Assembly (NCBI GenBank): GCA_017405845.1
Contig: JAFQZQ010000014.1
Span: 1-64,000, forward strand
Source: Mogibacterium sp.
Lineage (GTDB): Bacteria > Bacillota > Clostridia > Peptostreptococcales > Anaerovoracaceae
Length of the DNA: 64,000 nt
Direction: 5' to 3'
Shown here: one piece after another, positions 26,656 through 37,061 of the stretch
Numbering within the stretch: the stretch's first letter is position 1
How the letters are laid out: the number at the start of each line of letters is the position of its first letter
Position numbers and translations under genes: made by a program
The notes under the pieces: generated by a model
What the model was told of the DNA's origin: nothing
Databases searched by the model: none
The model's input: only the letters and a program-made list of their open reading frames with translations

Positions 26656-27803
26656 TGAAAGAGAAGAATTTGCTCAAGAACCCGTCCTTCCAGGCAATAC
26701 TGACATCGCTCGTCTGCATCGTACTCGGTCTGCTGATCGGATTCGTCGTACTGCTGATGATCAATCCGGCCGGCGCGGGTGAAGCTATCAAGACGATCCT
26801 GCTCAACTTCCTGACAAGAGCTTCCGCAGCTGCTCAGATGAAGGCTCTCGGTAACACGCTTGCCAAGACCGCACCGCTGCTGATGTGCGCGCTGTCCATC
26901 TGCTTCTGCTACAAGGTTGGACTGTTCAACATCGGAGCTCCGGGACAGTATGAGGCCGGTGCCTGCATCGGACTTTATGCCGCTCTCGCATGGCACTGCA
27001 ACTGGGTGATCTGCCTGATCCTCGCTGCTATCGCAGGAGCTATCGTCGGAGCCATCTCCGGCACACTCAAGGCTTACAGAAACGTTAACGAGGTTATCTC
27101 GGGAATCATGCTCAACTGGATCATGCTCTACATGACCAACATGATCCTCTCCAGAAAGGCGGTCAAGGATCCTGCCAGCCCGTACACAATCAAGCTGGCT
27201 TCCGGAAACAAGGGTGCTCTGATCCCTTCCGCAGGACTCAACAAGCTGTTTGCCAACAACACAACAGTAACGATTGCGATCCCTCTCGCGATTCTCTTCG
27301 CGATACTCATCTGGGTGATCCTTTCGAAGACAAAATTCGGCTACGAGCTGCGTGCTACAGGTTTCAACAAGGAAGCTGCAAAGTATGCCGGAATGAAAGA
27401 AAAACAGAATATCATCGTAACGCTGGCTATCGGCGGAGCTCTCGCCGGAATCGGTGCGGCATTCCTCTTCCTCACAGGATATCAGGAATGGTCAACAACA
27501 CAGACATCTGTACCGGGCATGGGATTCAACGGAATCGCTGCTACATTCCTCGGCGGACTGCATCCGATCGGAACGATCTTCGCATCGTTCTTCATCCAGT
27601 CCATCACGGACGGCGGCGCGCTCATCAACAAGTCGGTATATCCTTCGCAGATCTCTGACCTGATCTCATCGATCATCATCTACCTCTGCGGATTCGTACT
27701 GTTCTTCAAGTTCGCGCTCAACAACTGGATCAAGAAGAAAGAAAAGAAAGAGGTTTCGAAAGTCGAAGGAGCTGCCGTCAAGGCGGAAGGAGGTGACAAG
27801 TAA
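26655..27803 (+). CDS. nupP: Nucleoside ABC transporter permease 1
   Basis: A 382-residue membrane subunit of the BPD_transp_2 (YufP/RbsC-like) family with about 9-10 hydrophobic segments. It includes the family stretch YKVGLFNIGAPGQYEAGACIG and NEVISGIMLNWIMLYMTN. Its cytoplasmic C-terminus is Lys-rich. It overlaps the ATPase gene and the second permease gene by one base each, so the three are translationally coupled. Confidence 0.93.
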   Translation: MKEKNLLKNPSFQAILTSLVCIVLGLLIGFVVLLMINPAGAGEAIKTILLNFLTRASAAAQMKALGNTLAKTAPLLMCALSICFCYKVGLFNIGAPGQYEAGACIGLYAALAWHCNWVICLILAAIAGAIVGAISGTLKAYRNVNEVISGIMLNWIMLYMTNMILSRKAVKDPASPYTIKLASGNKGALIPSAGLNKLFANNTTVTIAIPLAILFAILIWVILSKTKFGYELRATGFNKEAAKYAGMKEKQNIIVTLAIGGALAGIGAAFLFLTGYQEWSTTQTSVPGMGFNGIAATFLGGLHPIGTIFASFFIQSITDGGALINKSVYPSQISDLISSIIIYLCGFVLFFKFALNNWIKKKEKKEVSKVEGAAVKAEGGDK

Positions 27804-28744
27804 TGGTATTATTACTGCAATATACAATTATTTTCGCCTCGGTACTGTGCCTCGTAGCACTCGGCGGATGCTTCTCTGAGCACTCAGGCGTTATCAACCT
27901 GGGCCTTGAGGGCATCATGGTAATGGGAGCTCTCGGCGGAGCTGTAACGATGTTCCTGCTTCCTGCGAGCTCAGCAAAGATAGTCATCGTACTCTGCACA
28001 ACACTCGCAGCCATACTTGTCGGTATGCTCTTCTCCTGCCTGCTGGCAGTTGCGTGCATCAACTTCAAGGCTGACCAGACCCTCATCGGTACCGCGATGA
28101 ACCTGCTGGCAACAGCGGCTGCTACAGTATTCGTAAGAGCGATGAACACATCGATCAACCCTGACAACGTATCGACATCGATCCAGTACATCCAGGAGAA
28201 GAAAGCTTTCCTGAAGTACTTCGGAAAGTTCGAGTTCAACTGGTTCATGGTAATGGCAGTAGTACTGCTGATCGCATCGTATTTCCTGCTATACAAGACC
28301 AAATTTGGTCTCAGACTGCAGGCCTGCGGCGAGAACCCACAGGCTGCTGACTCGGTAGGTATCAACGTATACAAGATGCGCTGGGCAGGCGTACTCATCT
28401 CGGGATTCCTTGGCGGACTCGGCGGAATCGTGTACATCACAGCCGGCGTATCCGAGTGGAAATTCGAAATGGGCGTTGCCGGCTTCGGCTTCCTGGCTCT
28501 GGCTGTAATGATCTTCGGTCAGTGGAAACCGACCAACATCGCACTTGCAGCGCTGCTCTTCGGACTCTTCAGAGCCCTGTCCAACGTATACACAGGAATC
28601 CCATTCCTGGCTGCGATGAACATCCCGAGCACCGTATACAATATGTTGCCTTACATCATCTCACTCATCGTTCTGGCATTCACATCCAAGAACTCCAGAG
28701 CGCCGAAGGCAGAAGGTATACCTTACGACAAGGGAATGCGTTAA
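27803..28744 (+). CDS. nupQ: Nucleoside ABC transporter permease 2
   Basis: A 313-residue paralogue of the preceding permease, shorter, with about 8 hydrophobic segments. The family motif SGVINLGLEGIMVMGALGG is near the N-terminus, and TLIGTAMNLLATA and GLRLQACGENPQAADSVGI are in the middle. It completes the importer. The gene is followed within 10 bases by the 21-bp repeat and then by a terminator. Confidence 0.93.
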   Translation: MVLLLQYTIIFASVLCLVALGGCFSEHSGVINLGLEGIMVMGALGGAVTMFLLPASSAKIVIVLCTTLAAILVGMLFSCLLAVACINFKADQTLIGTAMNLLATAAATVFVRAMNTSINPDNVSTSIQYIQEKKAFLKYFGKFEFNWFMVMAVVLLIASYFLLYKTKFGLRLQACGENPQAADSVGINVYKMRWAGVLISGFLGGLGGIVYITAGVSEWKFEMGVAGFGFLALAVMIFGQWKPTNIALAALLFGLFRALSNVYTGIPFLAAMNIPSTVYNMLPYIISLIVLAFTSKNSRAPKAEGIPYDKGMR

Positions 28745-28749
28745 AAAAA

Positions 28750-28770
28750 GGTGCCTGTCCCCGGAAGGGG
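28750..28770 (+). repeat. 21-bp repeat, copy 2
   Basis: The exact reverse complement of 18051-18071. It lies just after the last importer gene. Like copy 1 it lies within 10 bases of a gene's stop codon and reads away from the end in one fixed orientation relative to the gene. Confidence 0.75.
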
Positions 28771-28790
28771 AGACTAACTTTTTACAATCA

Positions 28791-28817
28791 AGCGGGAGCT
28801 TCGGCTTCCGCTTTTTT
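28791..28817 (+). terminator. Terminator after the nucleoside-importer operon
   Basis: A 9-bp stem AGCGGGAGC / GCTTCCGCT (one G-U) with a TTCG loop, followed by TTTTT. Confidence 0.88.
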
Positions 28818-28876
28818 ATATTGTCAATTAATGATAGAATAACTCCAAAGGGCATCGGAACTAGTTAGGGGGATTT

Positions 28877-30724
28877 ATGAATTATAAAAAGAGAATAACT
28901 GCGCTGCTTCTGGCTTTGATGATGATTCTCACCATGATGCCTGCAATGGCATTCGCGGATGACGAGAACAATGCTTCCGATGCGGCTATTTTGGATGTCA
29001 CAAATGAAGAGGCTGCAGTTGAAGAATCACCGGCGGATGAGCCCGTAACTGTTCAGGATGAAACTTCCGGGGAGGCTGCACCGATCGATGAAGAAGTTAT
29101 CGATGACGCGGATGCAGACGTTTCGGGAGAAGGTCTTGAGGAAGTCTCGTTTGGCGATGACATTGAACCGTCAACTCTTGAGGACGCTGATGCTGAAGAA
29201 CTCATGGAGGAGTTCTTTCTTTCGGATACACCTGCAGAAGAAGAGCTGGTCCCGATGACGCCGAAGTCAGTAAAGGGTGACAGACTGACGGGAAACAGCC
29301 TGAAGTTTTACAATTACTTCAAGTCGATAGTCAACAAAGTATATGCTGCAAACACTACAAGCGCGTCGATGGTCACTACAAAGAAGGTGAAGCTGTCGAC
29401 CATACTTGGCAAGCGCACGTTCACTGCCAAGGAGCTCGGTGTATCAAGAATCGGATATAAGAAGGGCGGCAAATGGTATGTGGATGATGAAGCGAAGAAG
29501 AAGATCAATGCCCTTATCTCTGCGTCTGACTGGGAAACGGCCTGGCCAAAGTTATACACAAGCCTTTTGAGCGACTTGTCCGGTAAGAGCTATTGGGTAG
29601 ACTGGTATTCGGAGTCAAATCCTAACGGCAAGCATTATCAGTTCATCGTATGGGACTGCCCTTTTAACTATGATTCAACCAAGCTCACTTTCCTCGCAAG
29701 CGATACGATAACATTCCGCCTGCCGGTAATTAAGGAGTTCAGATATAACAGCAAAGCATTTTATGCTTCTACCAGCAAGATCAAAAGCGCGACGACTGCA
29801 AAGAATAAAGCGAAATCGATAGTGACGGCATTCGACAATGTAGTGAAGGACTTCTATAGTTATGATTTTACGCCGGAGCAGGTGGACTGCATCAGAATGC
29901 TCAACTATTGCGAAAAGATAGCAGAGCTTAACACCTACGATCATGAGGCAGCTGATTACAATTCAAGTAATAAAGGCGGACCGTGGAGTATGATCCCGGT
30001 GTTCGACAACGACCCAAACACCAATGCCGTGTGCTCAGGTTACGCGAGGGCTTTTAAATATCTTTGTGACCTCAGCACCTTTAACAGTGACTGGATCGAC
30101 TGTCAGATAGTATCGGGCGATGCCAGTGGAGCACATATGTGGAACACCGTCAGGATGCATGACGGCAAAAACTATCTTGTCGATCCTACCTGGATAGACA
30201 GAGACTCTACAGATATTGTCGACCTGGAGTGGTTCCTCAGGGGAGCAACACAGGGAGATGCAAAGTCATTCACCATATCATGCAATTATAACGGCAACAA
30301 CTATGAATACTCGCGTGAGTATGATGACTGGGTGGTCAAGACTTTCGCTCCTGAGGAGAGAAGGCTGTCGGACAGAAGCTATTATGACTGGCTGAACGAA
30401 GCTATTGCAGTGGTGCCTATAACTCTTAAAAAGCCGGTTCTCAAGGCTCCGGCCAGAGGCAAAGGCTCGTTCACGGCCAAGTGGTATAAGGTCTCGGCAT
30501 TCAATGCTCTGTATGTGGACGGATATCAGATACAGTACAGCACTAAGAGCAGCATGAGCGGTGCCAAGAAAGTGACGGTAAAAGGCTATGCCAGGATGTC
30601 ACGGACAATTAAAAAGCTAAAGAGAAACAAGAATTACTATTTCAGAGTGCGCAGCTATGCGAAGCTGGGTAAAAAGACGTATTACAGCCCATGGAGCGCA
30701 AAGCGTAAGGTGAAGACAAAATAG
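28877..30724 (+). CDS. Secreted transglutaminase-like protein with C-terminal FN3 domain
   Basis: A 615-residue exported protein. Residues 1-28 form a signal peptide ending AFA-DDE. About residues 30-130 are strongly acidic low complexity (Glu/Asp/Ala). A transglutaminase-like papain-fold core follows at about 370-450, with the Cys in [13 protein letters not shown], the His in [10 protein letters not shown] and the Asp in NYLVDPTW. The last 100 residues (from [15 protein letters not shown]) are a fibronectin-type-III-like module common in clostridial surface proteins. Such domains hydrolyse or cross-link peptides, and the substrate here cannot be told. AGGGGG lies about 6 bases upstream of the ATG. 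The insertion between importer and deoC is odd for a nucleoside locus. Confidence 0.85.
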   Translation: MNYKKRITALLLALMMILTMMPAMAFADDENNASDAAILDVTNEEAAVEESPADEPVTVQDETSGEAAPIDEEVIDDADADVSGEGLEEVSFGDDIEPSTLEDADAEELMEEFFLSDTPAEEELVPMTPKSVKGDRLTGNSLKFYNYFKSIVNKVYAANTTSASMVTTKKVKLSTILGKRTFTAKELGVSRIGYKKGGKWYVDDEAKKKINALISASDWETAWPKLYTSLLSDLSGKSYWVDWYSESNPNGKHYQFIVWDCPFNYDSTKLTFLASDTITFRLPVIKEFRYNSKAFYASTSKIKSATTAKNKAKSIVTAFDNVVKDFYSYDFTPEQVDCIRMLNYCEKIAELNTYDHEAADYNSSNKGGPWSMIPVFDNDPNTNAVCSGYARAFKYLCDLSTFNSDWIDCQIVSGDASGAHMWNTVRMHDGKNYLVDPTWIDRDSTDIVDLEWFLRGATQGDAKSFTISCNYNGNNYEYSREYDDWVVKTFAPEERRLSDRSYYDWLNEAIAVVPITLKKPVLKAPARGKGSFTAKWYKVSAFNALYVDGYQIQYSTKSSMSGAKKVTVKGYARMSRTIKKLKRNKNYYFRVRSYAKLGKKTYYSPWSAKRKVKTK

Positions 30725-30737
30725 GAGGATCTTGGAT

Positions 30738-31394
30738 ATGGAGACAAAAGACATTCTTAAGTACGTAGACCACACTCTGCTCGCGCAGACAGCGAAGTGG
30801 GAAGACATCAAAGCGCTGATCGATGACGGAATCAAGTACGAGACCGCAAGCGTATGTATCCCACCGGGGTATGTTGCTCAGGCAAGGGAGTACATCGGAG
30901 CAAGGCTTCCGATCTGCACAGTCATCGGATTCCCTAACGGCTACAACACAACAGCCGTAAAGGCTTTCGAGACAAGCGACGCACTCGATAACGGCGCTGA
31001 TGAGATCGACATGGTAATCAACATCGGCTGGGCTAAGGACGGCAGATGGGACGACATCGAAAACGAGATCCGCACACTCAAGGAAATCTGCGGTGATCAT
31101 ATTCTTAAAGTCATCATCGAGACATGCATGCTGACTGAAGAAGAGAAAGTGAAGCTCTGCGAGATCGTTACATTCGCGGGAGCTGACTTCATCAAGACTT
31201 CGACAGGATTCGGCGGCGGCGGAGCTACATTCGAAGACGTTGAGCTGATGGTGAAGAACGTCGGCGAAGGCGTTAAGGTAAAGGCTTCGGGCGGAATCAG
31301 CGGACTCGAGGATGCTGAGAAGTATCTGGAGATAGGCGCTAAGAGGCTCGGCACCAGCAGAGTCGTAAAAGCGGCAAAAGCAGCTGAAAAATAA
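30738..31394 (+). CDS. deoC: Deoxyribose-phosphate aldolase
   Basis: Cleaves 2-deoxyribose 5-phosphate to acetaldehyde and glyceraldehyde 3-phosphate. The 218 residues start [15 protein letters not shown] and contain the Schiff-base Lys in FIKTSTGF and the catalytic KASGGI segment. The ATG at 30738 is 9 bases from AGGAGG; a TTG 6 bases earlier is less likely. It starts the deoC-udp-deoB run, which uses the importer's substrates. Confidence 0.95.
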   Translation: METKDILKYVDHTLLAQTAKWEDIKALIDDGIKYETASVCIPPGYVAQAREYIGARLPICTVIGFPNGYNTTAVKAFETSDALDNGADEIDMVINIGWAKDGRWDDIENEIRTLKEICGDHILKVIIETCMLTEEEKVKLCEIVTFAGADFIKTSTGFGGGGATFEDVELMVKNVGEGVKVKASGGISGLEDAEKYLEIGAKRLGTSRVVKAAKAAEK

Positions 31395-31452
31395 AATATA
31401 ACTACAATTTTCGAAATATCTTTATATTAATTACGGAAAAGAGGTACTTCAA

Positions 31453-32250
31453 ATGGTAGATTACACAGAAGGCGGAGGCTATCAGTATCACGTTGGATTA
31501 AGACCTGGAGACGTCGGTGAGTATGTAATTCTCCCTGGCGATCCGCACAGAGTGCCAAAAATCGCAGCATATTTTGATAACGCTGAGAAGGTTGCTGACA
31601 GCCGTGAGTACGTAACTTATACAGGATATCTTGACGGGGTCAAGGTAAGCTGCACCAGTACAGGTGTAGGCGGACCGTCCGCATCGATCGCGCTCGAAGA
31701 GGTGGCGAATGTTGGCGGAAAGACCTTCATCAGAGTAGGTACATGCGGAGGCATGGATCTCGACGTAAAGGGCGGAGACATCGTAGTAGCTACCGGAGCG
31801 GTCCGCATGGACGGTACTTCAAAGGAGTATGCTCCTATAGAATATCCGGCTGTTCCTGATGTAACTGTCGCAGCTTCGCTCGTAAGAGCAGCACAGAAGC
31901 TCGGCGCTCCTTATCATACGGGAGTCGTTCAGTGCAAGGATGCTTTCTACGGACAGCACATGCCGGAGGCTCTGCCTAACAGCTATGAGCTGATAAATAA
32001 ATGGCAGGCTTGGCTCAGACTCGGATGCAAGGCATCGGAAATGGAATCTGCGACCCTCTTCATCGTTGGCGCATACCGCAGAGTCAGAGTAGGATCGTGC
32101 TTCCTTGTAGTTGCAAACCAGGAAAGAGAAAAGGCAGGTCTGCCGAATCCGCAGGAGCACGACACAGACCTTGCTATCCGTTGTGCAATCGAGGCTATCC
32201 GCATGATGATAGCTGAAGACAAGGCAAACGCAGAAAAGGAAGGTAAATAA
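31453..32250 (+). CDS. udp: Uridine phosphorylase / nucleoside phosphorylase
   Basis: Phosphorolyses uridine (and probably deoxyuridine) to uracil and (deoxy)ribose 1-phosphate. The 265 residues carry the NP-I phosphate and base sites: [34 protein letters not shown]. The [11 protein letters not shown] motif identifies the nucleotide phosphorylase type I fold. It resembles the uridine class more than purine phosphorylases by its start and EME region. deoB begins immediately after the stop. Confidence 0.9.
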   Translation: MVDYTEGGGYQYHVGLRPGDVGEYVILPGDPHRVPKIAAYFDNAEKVADSREYVTYTGYLDGVKVSCTSTGVGGPSASIALEEVANVGGKTFIRVGTCGGMDLDVKGGDIVVATGAVRMDGTSKEYAPIEYPAVPDVTVAASLVRAAQKLGAPYHTGVVQCKDAFYGQHMPEALPNSYELINKWQAWLRLGCKASEMESATLFIVGAYRRVRVGSCFLVVANQEREKAGLPNPQEHDTDLAIRCAIEAIRMMIAEDKANAEKEGK

Positions 32251-33417
32251 ATGGGCAAGAGAGTTTTCTGGATAGTGCTCGACAGCGCGGGCATAGGCGG
32301 AGCTCTGGATGCAGCGGATTTTGGCGATTTCGGAGCCGATACATTCGGCAGCTGCTATAAAAGCGGCGAGCTGGATGTGCCAAACATGAAGAAAATGGGC
32401 CTTATGAACATTGCCGGCACCTCGTTCTACGATCCGCAGGACGAGATCAACGGCTGCTTCTGCCGCATGCACGAGAAATCGCGCGGCAAGGATACAACCG
32501 TAGGCCACTGGGAGATGGCAGGCATGGTTTCGCCAAAGCCGCTCCCGACATATTACGAAGGATTCCCGCAGGAGATACTCGACAAGCTCTCCGCGGCTAC
32601 AGGCAGGGGCATAGTCTGCAACAAGACTTACTCGGGCACTGACGTAATTCGCGATTACGGCAAGCATCACGTGGAGACAGGTGATCTTATCGTATACACA
32701 AGCGCGGACAGCGTGCTTCAGATAGCGGCTCACGAGGACGTTGTGCCTATCGAGGAGCTCTACGACATCTGCCACAAGGCCAGAGAGATAATGCAGGGCG
32801 AGCACGGAGTCGGCCGCATCATCGCAAGGCCATTCGAGGGCGAGTGGCCATATAAGCGTACGGTCAGACGCCACGACTACAGCCTGCAGCCGCCTCGCGA
32901 AACAGTGCTGGATGCCTTGAAAAAAGAGGGCTTCCTCACGATCGGCGTCGGCAAGATCTACGATATCTTCGCAGGCAAGAGCGTGATGTTCAGCTACTCC
33001 AACAAGGGCAACGAGGCCAACATGGTAAGGACCATAGACCTGGCGGATGCAGACTTTGAGGGACTCTGCTACGTGAATCTGGTAGATACAGACATGATCT
33101 ACGGCCACAGAAGGGACATCCCGGGCTACACCAAGGCTCTCAACACTGCAGATAAGCAGTTCGGCGAGCTGATGGAAAAGATGGGACCGGACGACATACT
33201 GATGGTTACAGCCGACCACGGCTGCGATCCGGGATACAAGGGCACCGACCACACACGCGAGGACGTTCCTTGCCTAGTATGGGGACCATCGCTCAAGAAG
33301 GGCGTAGACCTCGGCACCCGCGATACATTCGCAGACATGGCAGCTACGATCGCCGAGTACTTCGGTATCGACTACCGCGGTGACGGATCTTCGTTCCTCG
33401 CTGAGATCACTGAATAA
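32251..33417 (+). CDS. deoB: Phosphopentomutase
   Basis: Moves the phosphate between C1 and C5 of (deoxy)ribose, linking phosphorolysis by Udp to DeoC. The 388 residues belong to the alkaline-phosphatase fold. The metal motif at the start is VLDSAGIGGALDAADFGD. VGHWEMAG and the C-terminal TADHGCDPGYKGTDHTRE hold further metal ligands. It begins on the base after the udp stop, so the two are coupled. Confidence 0.95.
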   Translation: MGKRVFWIVLDSAGIGGALDAADFGDFGADTFGSCYKSGELDVPNMKKMGLMNIAGTSFYDPQDEINGCFCRMHEKSRGKDTTVGHWEMAGMVSPKPLPTYYEGFPQEILDKLSAATGRGIVCNKTYSGTDVIRDYGKHHVETGDLIVYTSADSVLQIAAHEDVVPIEELYDICHKAREIMQGEHGVGRIIARPFEGEWPYKRTVRRHDYSLQPPRETVLDALKKEGFLTIGVGKIYDIFAGKSVMFSYSNKGNEANMVRTIDLADADFEGLCYVNLVDTDMIYGHRRDIPGYTKALNTADKQFGELMEKMGPDDILMVTADHGCDPGYKGTDHTREDVPCLVWGPSLKKGVDLGTRDTFADMAATIAEYFGIDYRGDGSSFLAEITE

Positions 33418-33439
33418 TTAGGAAGGTACATAGTTAATC

Positions 33440-34849
33440 ATGGCAGATACGATTGCTGCGATTTCAACAGCGCCCGGTGAGGGCGGAATAGGGATTGTAA
33501 GGGTCAGCGGCCCTGAAAGCGAGAGCCTCATGAAGAGGCTCATGCTTTCATGTCCCGAAAATATAGAACCGAGGCATGCTTACCTCGGCAAGATAGTAAA
33601 AGACAGCGCGGATACGAAAGCCGAAGTTATCGATGAGGGCATATTCCTCTTCATGAAGGCTCCGGCTTCGTACACCGGCGAAGACATGCTTGAGATACAA
33701 GGCCACGGCAGCAATGTTTCGCTCAGAGCGATACTCGCTGCTATACTCGATTCGGGTCTTCAGGATGTGAGGATGGCTGACCCGGGAGAGTTCACCAAGC
33801 TCGCTTTTCTGAACGGCAAGATGGACCTCTCACAGGCCGAAGCTGTCATCGACATCATCAAGGCAAAAAGCGACCTGTCCCTTGAAATTGCTGAGGGACA
33901 GCGTGCGGGCAGGCTTAGCGAAAACATTCAGGACATACGTGACGCACTGATTGATGTGCTGGCGCAGATGGCTGTGGATATCGACTATCCGGATGAGGAT
34001 TACGAGGTAGGAAACGATGATTATGGCGAGCTCATCGACCGGCTCAGATGGGTGCACTCGGATGTTGAGGAGCTCCTTGATACCGTGCGCATCGGAAGGA
34101 TCGCCCGCGAAGGCGTCAGGGCTGTCATCGCAGGTAAGCCTAATGCCGGCAAGAGCTCACTGATGAATGCGATACTCGGCGAGGGCCGCGTGATTGTCAC
34201 GGACGTGCCGGGTACAACGCGCGATACTGTCGAAGAGAGCGCTTCGATGGGCGGAGTTCCTATCGTGCTGGTCGACACTGCCGGACTGCATGACTCCGAT
34301 GATAAGGTAGAGAAGATCGGCATCGAGAAGACGACGCATGCCATCGCAGGCGCGGATCTGGTGATTCTGGTGTTTGATGGCAGTCAGCAGCTCGATGAAG
34401 AGGACGATCACGTCATCTCATATGTGGAAAACATGAGCAGCGACAACATCCTTGTCGTTATAAACAAGGAGGATCTCGGCAGATCGATCACTGAAGAGGC
34501 TATTCTTGAAAAACTTCCGGGCGTGAGGATAATCAGTACATCGCTCATTGGCAAGGGGGCCGTCGAAGCTGCAAAGAAGGTATCGGAGTCGATTGGGGAA
34601 ATGCTCAATCTCGGCAAGATCAATGTGCAGGAGATGAATATTGTCACGAACGAGAGGCACGTTCATCTTCTGAGGAAAGCTTCGATAGATATAGACGATG
34701 CCATCAACATGCTGCAAAACGGTGAACCTGTTGAAGTTGCTGAGCTTTCGGCTCATTACGCATACGAGGAACTGGGCAAGATAATCGGTGAAGAAGTAGG
34801 CGATGAGATACTCGATACAGTCTTCAGCAAGTTCTGCCTGGGGAAATAA
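33440..34849 (+). CDS. mnmE: tRNA modification GTPase MnmE
   Basis: With MnmG, installs carboxymethylaminomethyl groups on wobble uridine 34 of several tRNAs. The 469 residues have an N-terminal THF-binding domain (DTIAAISTAPGEGGIGIVRVSG) and a helical domain. The inserted G domain has GKPNAGKSS, GTTRDT, DTAG and NKED. The C-terminus is FCLGK, where the Cys is the family hallmark (FCIGK). mnmG follows almost directly. Confidence 0.97.
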   Translation: MADTIAAISTAPGEGGIGIVRVSGPESESLMKRLMLSCPENIEPRHAYLGKIVKDSADTKAEVIDEGIFLFMKAPASYTGEDMLEIQGHGSNVSLRAILAAILDSGLQDVRMADPGEFTKLAFLNGKMDLSQAEAVIDIIKAKSDLSLEIAEGQRAGRLSENIQDIRDALIDVLAQMAVDIDYPDEDYEVGNDDYGELIDRLRWVHSDVEELLDTVRIGRIAREGVRAVIAGKPNAGKSSLMNAILGEGRVIVTDVPGTTRDTVEESASMGGVPIVLVDTAGLHDSDDKVEKIGIEKTTHAIAGADLVILVFDGSQQLDEEDDHVISYVENMSSDNILVVINKEDLGRSITEEAILEKLPGVRIISTSLIGKGAVEAAKKVSESIGEMLNLGKINVQEMNIVTNERHVHLLRKASIDIDDAINMLQNGEPVEVAELSAHYAYEELGKIIGEEVGDEILDTVFSKFCLGK

Positions 34850-34855
34850 TAATTG

Positions 34856-36844
34856 ATGAATAGTATAAAAGATAAATTTGATGTAATAGTTATAGGAGCC
34901 GGCCATGCAGGATGTGAGGCCGGCCTTGTTTGCGCGCGCCTGGGAATGAAGACTGCGATGTTCTGCACGGATATCGATTCGGTCGCCATGATGCCATGCA
35001 ATCCGTCAATCGGCGGAACAGGCAAAGGACATCTGGTACGCGAGGTGGATGCTCTCGGCGGAGAGATGGGACTCAATATCGATAAAACCTTCATCCAGTC
35101 AAAGATGCTCAACACTTCTAAGGGCCCTGCGGTGCACTCACTGAGAGCGCAGGCGGACAAGGAGAAGTATCATCAGGAGATGCTGAAGACCATTCGCGGC
35201 CAGGAGAATCTGGAGCTTATCGAAGACGAAGTCACAGAAATGCTTCTTTCAGAACGCAGTGATTGCAACGATTCCGGAAAAGCTGTGGAAAAGTTTGTCA
35301 GGGGAGTCAGAGCTGCATCGGGCAAGGAATACGCATGCGACGCGGTGATATTCTGCACCGGAACTTTCCTTGCAGGCAAAATCTTCATCGGCGACGACAT
35401 ACGCATATCCGGCCCTTCAGGACTCAGACCGGCGACAAAGCTGGGAGACAATCTCAGGGAGCTCGGATTCCCTATCAGAAGATTCAAGACAGGAACCCCT
35501 GCCAGGATGCACAAGGATACGCTCAATTACGATGCGATGACCGAGCAGAAGGGCGATGAAAAGATCGTTCCGTTCAGCTTCCTTAATGAGGACAAAGAAT
35601 ATGACATCGACCAGATCAGCTGCTGGTTGTCGTACACAAACGAGACTACACACAAGATCATTCTTGATAATATAGAAAAATCGGCTATGTACTCCGGAAA
35701 CATTGTCGGAGTCGGCCCGAGATACTGTCCGTCTATCGAAGACAAAGTATCGCGATTTAAAGACAGAAAGAGACATCAGCTTTTCGTAGAGCCGGAGGGA
35801 TTAGACACTGATCTGATGTATATTCAGGGCATGAGCTCCAGCCTGCCTGAGGATGTGCAGCACGCATTTTACGCAACCATTCCGGGGCTTGAACATGCTG
35901 AAATTCTAAGCCCTGCGTATGCGATTGAGTACGATTGCGTAGATCCGCTTTCGCTTAAGCCAAGCCTTGAAAGCAAGCTGGTTGAAGGCATGTTCTGTGC
36001 CGGTCAGTTCAACGGTAGCTCGGGGTATGAAGAGGCTGCGGCCCAGGGACTGCTCGCCGGCATAAATACAGTATGCAAACTCAGGGGAAAGGAGCCGCTC
36101 GTGCTTAGGCGCGACCAGGCATACATTGGAGTACTTATAGACGATCTGGTCACCAAGGGGACCAATGAGCCTTACCGCATAATGACTTCGAGGGCTGAAT
36201 ACAGACTCCTTCTTAGACAGGACAACGCTGACAGAAGACTTACTGAGATCGGTTACGAATACAGGACTGTAACTGAGGAGAGGTATAGAAGATATCTTCA
36301 GAAGAAAGAACGGGTCGATTCAGAGGTAGCCAGGCTCAGATCTAAGCGCGTTGATATAGATACGTTCAGGAAGTTCCTATATGAGCATGAGATCCGCCGC
36401 GCGGAAGCAGCTTGCGGGGATGATCCTGAAAAGCTCGAGCAGCTCGAAAGAAAGAAAAAAGAACTGGAAGAGACTGCAAATCAGTGCTTTGCGGATATTT
36501 TAAAGAGACCTGCGATCTATTATAACGACCTGGAAGATATAGATGATGAGACCCGCCCTGCCCTTACTGAGAATGAGAAGACAGAGGTAGAGGTAATACT
36601 CAAGTATGATGGTTATATCCAGAAGCAGATCAATGAGGTGGAAAAGCTCAGAAGCCTTGAGGATAAGAAGCTCAGCGATAATCTCGACTACAATTCAATT
36701 GGCGGGTTGAGACTCGAGGCCAGACAGAAGCTTTCAGATATCCGCCCTATCACTGTCGGCCAGGCAAGCCGAATAAGCGGAGTGTCGCCTGCAGATATAA
36801 ACGTATTGCTTGTATATCTTGAAAAAGAAATGAGAAGACGATGA
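34856..36844 (+). CDS. mnmG: tRNA uridine-5-carboxymethylaminomethyl modification enzyme MnmG (GidA)
   Basis: The FAD-dependent partner of MnmE. The 662 residues start at the ATG at 34856. The FAD-binding motif is [12 protein letters not shown], with [23 protein letters not shown] and the redox-active Cys region. A central [16 protein letters not shown] precedes a C-terminal helical domain ending [18 protein letters not shown]. It is 6 bases from the mnmE stop. A long palindrome begins three bases after its own stop. Confidence 0.97.
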   Translation: MNSIKDKFDVIVIGAGHAGCEAGLVCARLGMKTAMFCTDIDSVAMMPCNPSIGGTGKGHLVREVDALGGEMGLNIDKTFIQSKMLNTSKGPAVHSLRAQADKEKYHQEMLKTIRGQENLELIEDEVTEMLLSERSDCNDSGKAVEKFVRGVRAASGKEYACDAVIFCTGTFLAGKIFIGDDIRISGPSGLRPATKLGDNLRELGFPIRRFKTGTPARMHKDTLNYDAMTEQKGDEKIVPFSFLNEDKEYDIDQISCWLSYTNETTHKIILDNIEKSAMYSGNIVGVGPRYCPSIEDKVSRFKDRKRHQLFVEPEGLDTDLMYIQGMSSSLPEDVQHAFYATIPGLEHAEILSPAYAIEYDCVDPLSLKPSLESKLVEGMFCAGQFNGSSGYEEAAAQGLLAGINTVCKLRGKEPLVLRRDQAYIGVLIDDLVTKGTNEPYRIMTSRAEYRLLLRQDNADRRLTEIGYEYRTVTEERYRRYLQKKERVDSEVARLRSKRVDIDTFRKFLYEHEIRRAEAACGDDPEKLEQLERKKKELEETANQCFADILKRPAIYYNDLEDIDDETRPALTENEKTEVEVILKYDGYIQKQINEVEKLRSLEDKKLSDNLDYNSIGGLRLEARQKLSDIRPITVGQASRISGVSPADINVLLVYLEKEMRRR

Positions 36845-36846
36845 AT

Positions 36847-37035
36847 TACAGTCTTTTCAAGTGACGCGCTCACCCGCTCCGTCGACGGGAATGCCATCTC
36901 GTTCGGCCTTGCTTCGCGGGGAACGGCTCTGACGCTTCGCTTGCGAGACTCGTTCCTAGCCGCTCAGCTGCGGTCTCTCTCGGGCATTCCGAGCGTCTCC
37001 TACGCGACGCTCGCTTATCGCTTGAAAAGACTGTA
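36847..37035. repeat. Long intergenic palindrome 1 (189 nt) between mnmG and rsmG
   Basis: Perfect 15-base outer arms TACAGTCTTTTCAAG (36847-36861) and CTTGAAAAGACTGTA (37021-37035). The inner helix continues imperfectly, with GGAATGCC (36888-36895) against GGCATTCC (36983-36990). The middle is GC-rich with smaller stems. It fills the gap between two co-directional genes and the gene after it has no visible ribosome-binding site. A second element of the same architecture lies at 52861-53043. Confidence 0.85.
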
Positions 37036-37061
37036 CTTTGCTCTTTACTGATTTATTAACT

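Noticed and set aside
31819..33252. 477-codon open frame on the minus strand
   Set aside because: Antisense to udp and deoB, which have clear motifs. The open antisense frame follows from their codon composition.
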